Shown here: positions 44,843-53,994 of the stretch, piece after piece
Position numbering within the stretch: the stretch's first letter is position 1
Layout: every line of letters starts with the position of its first letter
From: Flavobacterium sedimenticola
Lineage (GTDB): Bacteria > Bacteroidota > Bacteroidia > Flavobacteriales > Flavobacteriaceae
Length of the DNA: 64,000 nt
Reading direction: 5' to 3'
Assembly: GCF_030053345.1 (NCBI RefSeq)
Contig: NZ_JASGBP010000009.1
Location: forward strand, 57,947 to 121,946
Notes under the pieces: generated by a model
The model's input: the letters and a program-made list of their open reading frames with translations, nothing else
Database searches by the model: none
What the model was told of the DNA's origin: nothing
Translations under genes and position numbers: made by a program

Positions 44843-45172
44843 ATTTGTATTGGTTTAAAGGTTATTTCGAATGCCACGGTATTACCACCTAAACGGTTGT
44901 AACAACCTATAACATAGGTTAAGCGTTACCGTTGGTATTTTTGGGGCGTTGGATTCACACTAGTGTTGCGCTATAAATGGGGAGGGATAGCGTTGTGAAA
45001 TGGTAGTTAAAGCTCTCACTTTTGGAGGGAAAATGAAAATATTTTAGATGAACAACCTAAAATGGGGGTTGAAAAGTAGAAAAGTGAGACCCGAGAACGT
45101 TTAACAGCGATGGAGGCTCTGTAGTATACGGCTCATTTAGAGTGGTTTAGTGTGTTTTGATGTAGTCAAAAT

Positions 45173-45411
45173 GGGTTCTCGATACGTTGCTTCGCAACAC
45201 TCGAACTGACGACTACAGTGAACAACGTCACCCTGAGTGTTTTGGCGAAGCCAAAACGTATCGAAGGGTCGAACTGACGACCCTGTTTTTTTTACTACTA
45301 GACGCGTCACTTCGAGTGATTTTGCAATCTAAAAACGGTAGTTTTTAGGTTGTAAAATGGTATCGAGAAGCCTTCACTTCGAGTGATTTATAAATAGTAT
45401 CAAGAAGTTTC
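45173..45411. repeat. variable-core palindromic repeats upstream of the GIY-YIG gene
   Basis: Copies with the core GTTGCTTCGCAAC (45177-45213), ATTTTGGCGAAGCC-type (45229-45280) and an inverted copy with TGCAATCTAAAAAC / GTTTTTAGGTTGTA (45305-45370), plus a short one reaching 45411. The stretch 44843-45172 before it shows no gene and no clear element. Confidence 0.85.
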
Positions 45412-45424
45412 CTACTTTTACACT

Positions 45425-45718
45425 ATGAAACTATCGTATGTTTATATCCTGGAATGCGCAGATGGCACGTATTACACCGGTGTCACGAGTAACCTAACGA
45501 AAAGACTTTTTCGACATGAAACCGGGTTTTATCCTACGTGCTATACTGTTACAAGAAGACCGGTCTCTTTGGTCTTTTATGCGGAATTTACCAATATCTG
45601 TATTGCCATTGAAAAAGAAAAACAAATTAAAAAATGGTCTAAAGCCAAAAAGAAGGCGCTGATTAATGGGGACTTCGATGCCTTGCCCAATTTGGCAAAA
45701 AAAGATTTTGGGAAATAG
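45425..45718 (+). CDS. GIY-YIG family nuclease
   Basis: A 97-residue single-domain endonuclease. The signature is read as SYVYILECADGTYYTGVTSN (GIY as VYI, YIG as YTG), followed by KRLFRHETGF (catalytic Arg and His region) and AIEKEKQIKKWSKAKKKALI (catalytic Glu and basic helix). Stand-alone proteins of this size (UPF0213-like) are common, with little known function. Variable-core palindromic repeats lie directly before and after the gene, within 15 bp at both ends, which makes a link between the nuclease and the repeats attractive. Confidence 0.88.
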   Translation: MKLSYVYILECADGTYYTGVTSNLTKRLFRHETGFYPTCYTVTRRPVSLVFYAEFTNICIAIEKEKQIKKWSKAKKKALINGDFDALPNLAKKDFGK

Positions 45719-45729
45719 CTGTTGGCTCC

Positions 45730-45990
45730 TGGTTCTCGATACGCCCTTCGGGCTACTCGAACTGACGTCTATATTGCAGGAGGTCACCGGGAGTATTTTG
45801 GCGAAGCCAACCCCGAAGTATCGGGAGTATCGAAGGGTTGGTTCTCGATACGTTGCTTCGCAACACTCGAACTGACGACCCTGTTTTTTTTACTACTAGA
45901 TGCGTCACTTCGAGTGATTTTGCAATCTAAAAACGGTAGTTTTTAGGTTGTAAAATAGTATCGAGAAGCGCTCTACGAGCCACACGAATG
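45730..45990. repeat. variable-core palindromic repeats downstream of the GIY-YIG gene
   Basis: Copies at 45733-45766 (core GCCCTTCGGGCT), 45788-45835 (ATTTTGGCGAAGCC-type, extended), 45842-45878 (GTTGCTTCGCAAC) and an inverted copy at 45902-45968. The last is nearly identical to 45305-45370. Confidence 0.85.
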
Positions 45991-45992
45991 GT

Positions 45993-47072
45993 CTACTTAA
46001 AAGTTATGGTAAACGTAGTGCCTTTGCCGATTTCGCTGCTTACGGCTATTTGTCCGCCCATATCGGTCACGTGGTTGTACACCAAGTAGAGTCCGATACC
46101 ATGGCTGTCTTCGTGTTGGTGAAATTTTTGATGAAGCCCGAATATTTTGTCTTTTACTTTTTCGATGTCAAACCCGCAACCGTTGTCGGCAATGACCAAT
46201 TGGTGTACACCGTTTTCCATTTGGGTTTTTAGGGTAATCACCAAAGGCACCCCCGGTTGGGTATACTTGACGGCGTTGGTGATAAGGTTGATAAAAATAC
46301 TCTCGAGATACACTTTGTTGAACGATACGGTATCGAAGGCGTCAAAGTTGAGGTCTACGGTTACTTTGGTTCCGTTGCTTTGCAGCGGAATGAATTGCAG
46401 TACTTTTTGAGCCACCTCAGTCAACGACAATTTTTCGACGCTGACAGTCAAATCATCCTGATGGCTGATGTTACTGACGTAGTCGTTGAGCGTTTCTTTT
46501 AAACTGGTGGTGGTGAGTTTAAGGATGTTGATAAGATCCAGCGTTTCGGGGTCTTCAATTTTGCTCACATCGAGCAATTCAAAAACCGACAGTAAGTTAT
46601 TCACCGGGGAACGCAAATCGTGCGAGGCGGTATAGGTAATTTTCTTTAAGTCGTGATTGATTTTGCGAATAGTAGTTAATAGCTTATTGCGCTCTTCCTC
46701 GAGCTGTTTGCGCTGGGTGACTTCTTTGGCAATGGCATACACCAAACCGTGCGCTTGGTGGGGCGTAGAGGTCCAGGACAGCCAAACCACATCCCCGCTC
46801 TTGGTAAGGTAGCGATTTTCAAAATGCAGTAACGGATTGCCTTTTTTGACCGATTCTCGGGCCTGAGAGGTCCGCTCCAGGTCGTCGGGATGGATAAAAG
46901 CATTAATGGGTTGGGCCAACAATTCAGCTTCGGTATAGCCCAATAGGTGGCATACCGCAGGATTTACTTTTTTAAAATAGCCATCGTAACCGGCAATAAA
47001 AAAAAGGTCGGCAGAGATATCAAAAAAAACTTCCGTTTTGTATTGATCCGTTAGGGTGGGGTAATCCGTCAT
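45993..47072 (-). CDS. PAS-domain sensor histidine kinase
   Basis: A 359-residue soluble kinase: one PAS domain (about 12-120; FFDISADLFFIAGYDGYFKK, LGYTEAELLAQPINAFIHPD), a short coiled coil, HisKA with TASHDLRSPVNNLL (His151), and an HATPase with N-box INLITNAVKYT, G1 DNGCGFD and G2 SHGIGLYLVYNHV. No membrane segment is visible, so it senses a cytosolic signal, perhaps redox or light through a PAS ligand. No response regulator is adjacent, so it is an orphan in this window. Confidence 0.9.
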   Translation of the reverse strand: MTDYPTLTDQYKTEVFFDISADLFFIAGYDGYFKKVNPAVCHLLGYTEAELLAQPINAFIHPDDLERTSQARESVKKGNPLLHFENRYLTKSGDVVWLSWTSTPHQAHGLVYAIAKEVTQRKQLEEERNKLLTTIRKINHDLKKITYTASHDLRSPVNNLLSVFELLDVSKIEDPETLDLINILKLTTTSLKETLNDYVSNISHQDDLTVSVEKLSLTEVAQKVLQFIPLQSNGTKVTVDLNFDAFDTVSFNKVYLESIFINLITNAVKYTQPGVPLVITLKTQMENGVHQLVIADNGCGFDIEKVKDKIFGLHQKFHQHEDSHGIGLYLVYNHVTDMGGQIAVSSEIGKGTTFTITFK

Positions 47073-47174
47073 TTAAATGAGATTCAGGGAAGTAAATATA
47101 GCAATTGTTTTTATTACTCCTACGACGAATTCAAAAAAGGGAACTATTTTAACAATTAAGCGGAAGGGCAACAA

Positions 47175-47204
47175 AAAACCACTCGAGTAGGCGAGTGGTT
47201 TTTG
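47175..47204. terminator. bidirectional terminator
   Basis: Stem AAAACCACTCG / CGAGTGGTTTT with a 6-nt loop, T-rich on both strands. It lies between the PAS kinase gene start and the DUF4382 gene end. Confidence 0.75.
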
Positions 47205-47350
47205 TGTTTTGAATGATGAAAAGAGATTGCCGTCGCATCGTTTGAATAAACCAACTTCGCTTATCGGAATGACATTATTTTGAGGACAATATGGTAGCCG
47301 ATAATGATGCACTAACCCACAAGCAATCTCTTTTCAAAAAATTCAAGAAT

Positions 47351-47370
47351 ATTATACTGTACAGTATAAT
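47351..47370. promoter_or_regulatory. perfect 20-bp palindrome next to the DUF4382 stop
   Basis: ATTATACTGT and its exact reverse complement stand head to head, 1 bp from the end of the gene. It has no spacer and no T-run, so it is not a normal terminator. It resembles a dimer-binding operator. Confidence 0.7.
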
Positions 47371-47371
47371 G

Positions 47372-48139
47372 CTAAAAGGCGATGACGCCTATGCTGGTAT
47401 TCACACCGGCTTGTACCACCACATCGGTTTGGGTTACCGGAAGCAATGGCAACAGCGGTGTAAGTGTAACGCTGTAACTTCCCGGAGGCAGCCCGGTAAT
47501 GGTAAAATTACCCTCGGCATCTACATTACTGGTGTAAATCAGTCCGGTGGTGTTTGAAGTAGCACTTACGGTTACCAAGGCACCGGCCGGGGTGATGCTG
47601 CCGGTAATGTTTCCGGAGATGGCGGCTACTACGGTACGCAACACCGGTTTTAATTTATAAGTGCCGTTGCCGGTTTGCACCACCGAGGCATTGGCATCAA
47701 AGTCAATCAAGATACTGTTGTCGATATCGGCTTGCAGGGTTTGATTCACCAATAATTTAAGCCCCGATTGTTCGGCACTGGGCGTACTCAGCGGGTAGGT
47801 AACTCCGTTCGCCACGATGGTGTTGTTGGTCCCCAATATCAAACGAATTTGGTTGACTCTGGAGTCGGTTAAAGTGCTGGTGGCAATAAGGGTATCTACA
47901 CCGTTGGTAAAATCTAACAAATTATATATCCCGGCATTGGTATTTAACGTTACCGTTTGTCCGTTTCCTCCGGTTACTTCAACCGCCTGAATATCCACAT
48001 TAACTTCGCTATACGGACCCGGGTCGTCGGTCAATCGCACTTTGTACGAATAATTTCCTGAAGCAGCATTGTCGCTACTGCACGATGGTAGACCAAATAA
48101 AAGGATGGCTACCGCTACTGTTAGAATGATTTTTTTCAT
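47372..48139 (-). CDS. DUF4382 lipoprotein with carboxypeptidase-regulatory-like tail
   Basis: A 255-residue lipoprotein (signal MKKIILTVAVAILLFGLPSC, cysteine 20). The DUF4382 region starts YKVRLTDDPGPYSEVNVDIQ and runs to about residue 160 (GIYNLLDFTNGVDTLIAT, VNQIRLILG). The C-terminal ~80 residues form a carboxypeptidase-regulatory-like beta-sandwich (SGNITGSITPAGALVTVSAT, ITGLPPGSYSVTLTP). The family is widespread in Bacteroidota; no biochemical function is known. It is a single gene with its own signals. Confidence 0.88.
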   Translation of the reverse strand: MKKIILTVAVAILLFGLPSCSSDNAASGNYSYKVRLTDDPGPYSEVNVDIQAVEVTGGNGQTVTLNTNAGIYNLLDFTNGVDTLIATSTLTDSRVNQIRLILGTNNTIVANGVTYPLSTPSAEQSGLKLLVNQTLQADIDNSILIDFDANASVVQTGNGTYKLKPVLRTVVAAISGNITGSITPAGALVTVSATSNTTGLIYTSNVDAEGNFTITGLPPGSYSVTLTPLLPLLPVTQTDVVVQAGVNTSIGVIAF

Positions 48140-48260
48140 AGTTAAAGTGTTTTTAGTTTCAATGGATTTATATCACAAATTTCGGTACTACCCCTTTTGT
48201 TTTTGTTACATAATAACACGATATGTTTTCAAAATTCACATTTTGGAGTAGGAACTAATG

Positions 48261-48292
48261 AAAAAGCGCCCGAAATCACTTTCGGACGCTTT
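48261..48292 (-). terminator. terminator after the small membrane protein gene
   Basis: Stem AAAGCG-C-CCGAAA / TTTCGG-A-CGCTTT (one mismatch) around a 4-nt loop; on the minus strand a T-run follows. It lies 23 bp after the stop codon. Confidence 0.75.
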
Positions 48293-48314
48293 CACACTAT
48301 GAAAATCGAATACT

Positions 48315-48710
48315 TTACTTCATCTTGCCATTTACCACAGCGATAACGGCTCCCACTACAGAAGCGATAACAATTGATACGACCACATCGGTGGCTAGCA
48401 TAGACCAGTTAATGGTGGCGTTGTACATGTTGTAAAAGAAGTTATTGCAAAGCGACATAAACAAGGCAATACCGGCTGCTAACTTTACACCCGGAACACA
48501 TTTGCTGATGCCTTCGCCTTGGTTAAAGATAAACGACAACATAAAACCAAAGCTCATGCAACCTAAAAAGATAAAAACAAGGTTTTCTTCTCCGGCGCCT
48601 TCCGGCTTGGGAAAATAATCTTTTAACAGCATTCCGTACAGAAGCCAGCCCATTAAAAAATCAGTGATACCACCCACGATACCTCCAACAATAAAGTTTT
48701 TTACATTCAT
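48315..48710 (-). CDS. hypothetical four-helix membrane protein
   Basis: A 131-residue protein with four hydrophobic segments (FIVGGIVGGITDFLMGWLLY, NLVFIFLGCMSFGFMLSFIF, VKLAAGIALFMSLCNNFFYN, ATDVVVSIVIASVVGAVIAV). The layout and the GGxxDFxxGWxxYG motif are somewhat like DUF1761-type proteins, but I am not certain of the family. The function is unknown. It is monocistronic with a terminator downstream. The 184 bp on its upstream side carry no further gene. Confidence 0.75.
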   Translation of the reverse strand: MNVKNFIVGGIVGGITDFLMGWLLYGMLLKDYFPKPEGAGEENLVFIFLGCMSFGFMLSFIFNQGEGISKCVPGVKLAAGIALFMSLCNNFFYNMYNATINWSMLATDVVVSIVIASVVGAVIAVVNGKMK

Positions 48711-48894
48711 AATTTATAGTTATTGGTTAATAGTATAAAAATACCATTATATTGAGAATGTAATAATTTATTAAGAAATTAATTATCAACTATTTAATAA
48801 ATGCAATTGTTGATAACATAATTCCTAAAATCAGCGCTGAAAAAGGTATGCGGCCAGGCCGGGTAACGGGGTGAAGAAACGTGTAAAAACACGG

Positions 48895-50667
48895 TTAACC
48901 ATAGATTTTTTGATACAGGTCTTTGTATTTTTCCATGACTATTTTACGCTTCAGTTTAAGGGTAGGCGTGAGGTGTCCGCCATCAATAGACCACACCTCA
49001 GGGGTGAGTTCAAAGCGTTTGATTTTTTCCCAATTTCCGAATTTGTCATTAATTTTTTCCACCTCTTTTTCGATGCGGGCCACGACCAACGGATTCGAAG
49101 CTATTTCGGACGGAGTATCGCCAATTTGGAGGTTTTTTCGCTTTGCCCATTCTTTGATGAAGTCAAAGCTGGGTTGAATAAAAGCACCGGGCATTTTTTC
49201 GCCGGCCCCGATTACCATGATTTGTTCGATGAACAACGACTGTTTCATGGCGTTTTCGATGAGCTGCGGCGCAATATACTTGCCGCCTGAGGTTTTGAAC
49301 ATTTCTTTTTTACGGTCGGTAATTTTCAGAAAACCGTCTGCATCCAGTTCGCCAATGTCTCCCGTATGAAAATACCCGTTTTGGATGACTTCATCGGTGA
49401 GTTGTTGGTCTTTGTAATAGCCCATCATGACATTAGGGCCTTTGCACAAGATTTCGCCGTCTTCGGCTATTTTGACTTCTACATTTTGAATTACCCGACC
49501 CACGGTCCCGATGCGGAACCCGCCGTTTCGTTGATCGTTAACGGCAATCACGGGCGAGGTTTCGGTTAGTCCGTAGCCTTCCATGACCGGCATACCGGCT
49601 GCGGCAAATATGCGTATCAGGCGGTGTTGTAAAGCGGCACTCCCCGAGACCATAACGTTAAGGTTGCCGCCCAAACCGTCTCGCCATTTACTGAAAATGA
49701 GTTTGCGCGCCAGGTTGAGCTGCCATTCGTACCACCAACCGTTGGCCCCGTAGGGTTCGTAACGCAAGCCCAAATCGATGGCCCAAAAGAACAATTTCTT
49801 TTTTATGCCGGTGAGTTCTTCGCCTTTGGCGATGATTTTATCGTATACTTTTTCTAACAAACGCGGTACTACCGAGAACACGGTAGGCTTTACTTCTTTG
49901 ATGTTGTCGGAGAGTTTTTCGATGGATTCGGCAAAATAGATGGAGACCGAATAGTATTGGTAAATGTATAAAATCACTCTTTCGAAGATGTGGCAGATGG
50001 GTAAAAAACTCAAGGCTACACTGGTGGCTTCTTCAAACGGAATACGCGGGGAACTGTCTAGCACATTCGACACAATGTTGTGGTGTGAAAGCATCACACC
50101 TTTGGGTTTTCCGGTGGTGCCCGAAGTGTAAATGATAGTCGCCAATTCTTCGGGCTTTACATTGTTTTTTCGGTCTTCCACCACATCCTGATTGCTTTGG
50201 TCTTCGCCCAACTCCAATAAACGTTTCCAATTTTTACATCCCTCGATGTCGTTAAAGCTGTATACTTCTTCCAGCAACGGAATTTCATTTTTAACGGCCA
50301 TGAGCTTTTCATAAACCACCTCGTCTGAAACAAAGCAATACTTCGACTCGGAGTGGTTCAAAATATAGGCGTAATCTTCGGAGGCTATGGTTGGATAAAT
50401 AGGCACGGTTTGCGCGCCAACCTGTAAAGCCCCGATATCCATAATGTTCCACTCGGTGCGGTTGTTGGAAGAGATAATCGCAATTTTATCGTTTTTCTGA
50501 ACCTGCAAACGCAACAACGCCCGGGATATCGCATTGGCTTTATCGAGGTATTCCTGCGTAGAGGTTTTTACCCAAACCCCGTTGTATTTGGTTACCAAAC
50601 AGGCTTCGAGATTGTTTTTGGAAAGTTGGTAATACGGAAAGTCAAAAAGTCGGGTGATAGGCGTCAT
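48895..50667 (-). CDS. long-chain fatty acid--CoA ligase (AMP-forming)
   Basis: A 590-residue adenylate-forming enzyme. The AMP-binding P-loop is YTSGTTGKPKG (residues 180-190), followed by FLPICHIFERV, VMVSGSAALQHRLIRIFAAA, EGYGLTETSPVI, and the C-terminal hinge YFHTGDIGELDADGFLKITD-RKKE, with KTSGGKYIAPQ. The size and motifs match the FadD/ACSL-like long-chain group, common in Bacteroidota with several paralogues. It activates fatty acids to acyl-CoA in the cytoplasm or at the membrane. It is a single gene. Confidence 0.92.
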   Translation of the reverse strand: MTPITRLFDFPYYQLSKNNLEACLVTKYNGVWVKTSTQEYLDKANAISRALLRLQVQKNDKIAIISSNNRTEWNIMDIGALQVGAQTVPIYPTIASEDYAYILNHSESKYCFVSDEVVYEKLMAVKNEIPLLEEVYSFNDIEGCKNWKRLLELGEDQSNQDVVEDRKNNVKPEELATIIYTSGTTGKPKGVMLSHHNIVSNVLDSSPRIPFEEATSVALSFLPICHIFERVILYIYQYYSVSIYFAESIEKLSDNIKEVKPTVFSVVPRLLEKVYDKIIAKGEELTGIKKKLFFWAIDLGLRYEPYGANGWWYEWQLNLARKLIFSKWRDGLGGNLNVMVSGSAALQHRLIRIFAAAGMPVMEGYGLTETSPVIAVNDQRNGGFRIGTVGRVIQNVEVKIAEDGEILCKGPNVMMGYYKDQQLTDEVIQNGYFHTGDIGELDADGFLKITDRKKEMFKTSGGKYIAPQLIENAMKQSLFIEQIMVIGAGEKMPGAFIQPSFDFIKEWAKRKNLQIGDTPSEIASNPLVVARIEKEVEKINDKFGNWEKIKRFELTPEVWSIDGGHLTPTLKLKRKIVMEKYKDLYQKIYG

Positions 50668-50744
50668 GAGTCATATTTTTACGCAAATTAAATAATATTA
50701 GCATCACATACAATATTAATTTAAAAAGATAGTAGGTAAATATG

Positions 50745-50752
50745 TAGTTTTG
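50745..50752 (+). promoter_or_regulatory. -7 box upstream of the LtaS-like gene
   Basis: TAGTTTTG fits TAnnTTTG and lies 20 bp before ATG 50773, which makes a short leader. No clear -33 TTG at the usual distance. Confidence 0.45.
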
Positions 50753-50772
50753 CAACACAGATATTGTTTTTT

Positions 50773-52698
50773 ATGAAAAAATACCCGCGTATTAACGAAT
50801 ACAAGGTTTTAGGAGCCAGAATTTTACTGGCGTATATTTTCTATTTTGTCGCCCGTATCTTATTTTATGTTTACAACCGAAATCTTATCGCCGTAGACGG
50901 TTTTTTTGATTTTGTGGCGCTCTGCTATCACGGTTTGGCGTTTGATACCACGACCATTTTGTATACCAACGGGTTGTTTATCCTGTTGTCTGTTTTTCCG
51001 CTACTCATCAATACGAAAAAGGCGTATCAGAAAGTCTTGTTTTATGTGTATTTCGCCACCAATCTTTTGGTGTATTCGGCTAATTTTATCGACTTTATTT
51101 ATTACCGCTACACCTTCAGCCGAAGTACCAGAGCCTCGCTGGATACGTTAGAGCACGAGAGCAACAAAGCGGCTTTGTTTTTTAACTTCCTGCTCAATTA
51201 CTGGCATGTGTTTTTGTTGTTTTTTGCGCTGGCCTACATTTGGATTTTAGCCTACAAAAGAATAAAAATCACGCCTCATACCGAAAAGCCTTCGCTAAAG
51301 TATTTTGCAACCTCTACGGCCAGTCTTTTGCTGATTGTAACGTTGTGCGTGGGCGGAATTCGCGGCGATTTTAAAAAGAGTACCCGTCCCATTAATTTGT
51401 TGGATGCGAGTCGGTATGTTAAAAATGCGGGTCAGGCCGATGTGGTTTTGAATACGCCCTTTGCCATCATCCGTACCTGGAATACCAATACCTTTAAAAA
51501 GGTCAATTTGGTACCTAAAGCCACCGTAGACCGCTTATTGGTTCCCATTAAGCAATACCGCAACAATCCGCCTACTAAGCCGAATATTGTGATTTTTATT
51601 TTAGAAAGTTTTGCCCGGGAGTACAGCGGTGCGTTTAATAAAAACACCACCATTCCCGATTATGAGGGATACACGCCTTTTGTGGATTCACTGGCACAGC
51701 ACAGTTTGATTTTCACCAATGCGTACGCCAACGGTTGGAAATCGATACACGGCGTGTCTTCGGTGATTGCCGGCATCCCGTCGTTTAAGGATGCGTTTAC
51801 CTCGTCGCCGTATCCGAAACAAAAAATAGAATCCTTGGTGTCGACCTTAAAAAGCGAAGGCTATGATACCTCCTTTTTTCATGGAGCCCCCAATGGCTCT
51901 ATGGGATTTTTAGGCTTTGCCAATATATTGGGGTACGACCATTATTACGGGAAAACCGAGTATAATAACGATGCCGACTTTGACGGGGTTTGGGGTATTT
52001 GGGACGAACCGTTCTTTCAGTATTTTAACAAAACCCTGACCCAAAAGAAGCCGCCTTTTATGGCGACGATGTTTTCGGTTTCTTCGCACGAACCCTACAA
52101 AGTACCCGAAAAGTATGAAGGAAAATTTCCGAAAGGAAAGGTCAATATCAACCAATGTATCGGGTATACCGATTATGCGTTGAAACGTTTTTTTGCGGAG
52201 GCCCAAAAGCAGCCTTGGTACGCCAATACCATTTTTGTTTTGGTAGCCGATCATGGCAATACCATCGCCTACGATGAGTATCGCAAAGAGTTTAACAAAC
52301 ATACCGTTCCCATCTTATTTTTCAGTCCGAATCAAAAGTATACCGGGGTGAATGACGAATGGGCGCAACAAATCGATATTTATCCGACCTTATTGGACAT
52401 GATGGGCTACCAAAAACCTTTCCGAAGTTGGGGCCGAAGTTTGATTAGTGACAAAACGGTGCCACCTTTTGTGGTAAAATACAGTGCCAATGTGTACCAG
52501 TTTATGTGCGGTAATTACATTTGTACGTTTGACGGAAAGAAAGCCGTGGGGTTTTATGATAAAAACGACAAGGGTATGACCCGCAATTTGATTGGCCAAC
52601 GCAATGCCGAAATGGATAAGATTGAGCTGTATTGCAAGGCGTTTATACAAGATTATATGGAACGCGTTATCGATAAACGATTGACGACAGTGAAATAG
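50773..52698 (+). CDS. LTA synthase family sulfatase-like transferase
   Basis: About 641 residues: five N-terminal membrane helices (to about residue 210) and an outward-facing alkaline-phosphatase-like domain. The metal/nucleophile region reads PNIVIFILESFAREYSGAFN, then YANGWKSIHGVSSVIAGIPS with a serine where LtaS has its catalytic threonine; LVADHGNT supplies the later Asp/His ligands. In Gram-negative bacteria this family transfers phosphoglycerol or phosphoethanolamine groups to envelope glycans or lipids; the real substrate here is unknown. ATG 50773 is preferred to TTG 50764. The plus-strand gene is isolated between minus-strand neighbours. Confidence 0.88.
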   Translation: MKKYPRINEYKVLGARILLAYIFYFVARILFYVYNRNLIAVDGFFDFVALCYHGLAFDTTTILYTNGLFILLSVFPLLINTKKAYQKVLFYVYFATNLLVYSANFIDFIYYRYTFSRSTRASLDTLEHESNKAALFFNFLLNYWHVFLLFFALAYIWILAYKRIKITPHTEKPSLKYFATSTASLLLIVTLCVGGIRGDFKKSTRPINLLDASRYVKNAGQADVVLNTPFAIIRTWNTNTFKKVNLVPKATVDRLLVPIKQYRNNPPTKPNIVIFILESFAREYSGAFNKNTTIPDYEGYTPFVDSLAQHSLIFTNAYANGWKSIHGVSSVIAGIPSFKDAFTSSPYPKQKIESLVSTLKSEGYDTSFFHGAPNGSMGFLGFANILGYDHYYGKTEYNNDADFDGVWGIWDEPFFQYFNKTLTQKKPPFMATMFSVSSHEPYKVPEKYEGKFPKGKVNINQCIGYTDYALKRFFAEAQKQPWYANTIFVLVADHGNTIAYDEYRKEFNKHTVPILFFSPNQKYTGVNDEWAQQIDIYPTLLDMMGYQKPFRSWGRSLISDKTVPPFVVKYSANVYQFMCGNYICTFDGKKAVGFYDKNDKGMTRNLIGQRNAEMDKIELYCKAFIQDYMERVIDKRLTTVK

Positions 52699-52706
52699 CG
52701 TCTGAA

Positions 52707-52795
52707 TTGTCATTTCGACCAACGGGAGAAATCACATAATTTTTTTATCATTTTTGAATTAGTCATGAGATTTCTCACTACGTTCGAAATGACAA
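52707..52795. repeat. inverted repeat TTGTCATTTCGA ... TCGAAATGACAA
   Basis: Perfect 12-bp arms at 52707-52718 and 52784-52795, with a second inner pair GAGAAATC/GATTTCTC. A common intergenic palindrome type in Bacteroidota. Confidence 0.7.
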
Positions 52796-52807
52796 ATACA
52801 TTCAAAA

Positions 52808-52837
52808 TAAAAAAGCGACTGAAAAGTCGCTTTTTTA
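52808..52837. terminator. bidirectional terminator
   Basis: Stem AAAAAAGCGACT / AGTCGCTTTTTT with GAAA loop between two converging genes; T-runs on both strands. Confidence 0.9.
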
Positions 52838-52882
52838 TTATTTGGATTGCCGCCCTCGCGGCAATGACAATGCTCTTGTTTC

Positions 52883-53275
52883 TTACAACTTAGACATATT
52901 CTGCGCTAACGTTTCAATAAATTTGGTAATCGGGCCTTTAATCATCATGGCCATCATAGGGTTGAATTCGCCTTCAAAAATCAAATGCACCGAGGTGGCG
53001 TTATCGGCAACCGAATCTAAATGGGCGGTCAGCGTAAAAGGGATTTTATCGCTGGCAGCAGCCAAATTGACTTGGGAATGCGGTACGCCTTCTTTTAATC
53101 GCAATTTGATTTCGGGCATGCCTTTTAATCCGAAATTAAAGATATCATCGCCCAACACCTCAAACTTGGCAATGTTTTCGGGCATCAATTTTTCGTAATT
53201 TTTTACATCACACAAGGCGTTGTACAGGTACTCGGCAGATTGTGCTACAGTTACTTTCGGGCTTTCTAAATTCAT
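52883..53275 (-). CDS. SRPBCC/START-like family protein
   Basis: A 130-residue START-like domain: SAEYLYNALCDVKNYEKLMP at the first helix, then curved-sheet strands and a long final helix (GPITKFIETLAQNMSKL). Proteins of this short type in Flavobacteriia are usually found beside pyrE, as here (77 bp downstream of pyrE on the same strand). A hydrophobic pocket is expected, but ligand and function are not known. The start ATG is well placed for the first strand. Confidence 0.8.
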   Translation of the reverse strand: MNLESPKVTVAQSAEYLYNALCDVKNYEKLMPENIAKFEVLGDDIFNFGLKGMPEIKLRLKEGVPHSQVNLAAASDKIPFTLTAHLDSVADNATSVHLIFEGEFNPMMAMMIKGPITKFIETLAQNMSKL

Positions 53276-53352
53276 GCTTCAGGTTTTAAGGTTTCGGGTT
53301 TAAGGTTTTGGGTTTAAGGTTTTGGGTTGCACGCGTAACCCGGTACTCGCCA
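53276..53352. repeat. short tandem repeat GGTTTAAGGTTTTG
   Basis: Three imperfect units of about 15 bp built from GGGTTTAAGGTTTTG between pyrE and the SRPBCC gene; a related GGGTTTAAAGTTAACG lies at 55100-55120. Confidence 0.6.
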
Positions 53353-53994
53353 TTATATATGCCACGTAGAAGGACTCTTGCGCCATTCTTGTAAAGTGGT
53401 CAATTCTTTTTCGGTGATGTAGTTTTTGGCTACGGCCAAATGCAATAAATGCTCATAATCGGCCAAAGTGTGTAAGTCGACATTGGCTTTTTTAAAGTTT
53501 TCCGTCGACACGTCAAACCCATAGGTAAAAATAGCGACCATTCCTTTCACATGTGCACCGGCGGCTTTTAGGGCGTCAACGGCCAACAAACTGCTGTTGC
53601 CGGTACTGATTAAGTCTTCTACCACGACCACGTTTTGTCCTTTTTGCAAAAAGCCTTCCACCTGATTTTGACGTCCGTGTTTTTTGGGTTCGGGACGCAC
53701 ATACACAAACGGCAAGCCCATGTATTCGGCCACTAACATTCCGATACCAATGGCACCCGTGGCCACTCCGGCAATAACGTCGGGTTTCCCGAATTCTTTT
53801 TCGATATGCTTGGCAAATTCTTCGCGCACAAAATTTCGTATCGCCGGAAACGACAAGATTAATCGGTTATCGCAATAAATAGGAGAGTGCCAACCCGAAG
53901 CCCAGGTAAAAGGATTTTTTGGATTCAATTTAATTGCATTTATTTGTAAAAGCAATTCGGCTGTTTTTTCGGCTGTATCTTTATTAAAAATCAT
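53353..53994 (-). CDS. pyrE: orotate phosphoribosyltransferase
   Basis: A 213-residue enzyme making orotidine 5'-phosphate from orotate and PRPP (de novo pyrimidine synthesis). It has WASGWHSPIYCDNRLILSFP near the N-terminus, the catalytic-loop lysines in RPEPKKHGRQNQ, and the PRPP motif VVVVEDLISTGNSS. The start is ATG 53994 (MIFNKDTAEKTAEL), the usual N-terminus; an upstream frame from 54045 would run through the divergent Nudix gene. The two opposing starts are only 7 bp apart, so the promoters must overlap coding sequence. Confidence 0.96.
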   Translation of the reverse strand: MIFNKDTAEKTAELLLQINAIKLNPKNPFTWASGWHSPIYCDNRLILSFPAIRNFVREEFAKHIEKEFGKPDVIAGVATGAIGIGMLVAEYMGLPFVYVRPEPKKHGRQNQVEGFLQKGQNVVVVEDLISTGNSSLLAVDALKAAGAHVKGMVAIFTYGFDVSTENFKKANVDLHTLADYEHLLHLAVAKNYITEKELTTLQEWRKSPSTWHI

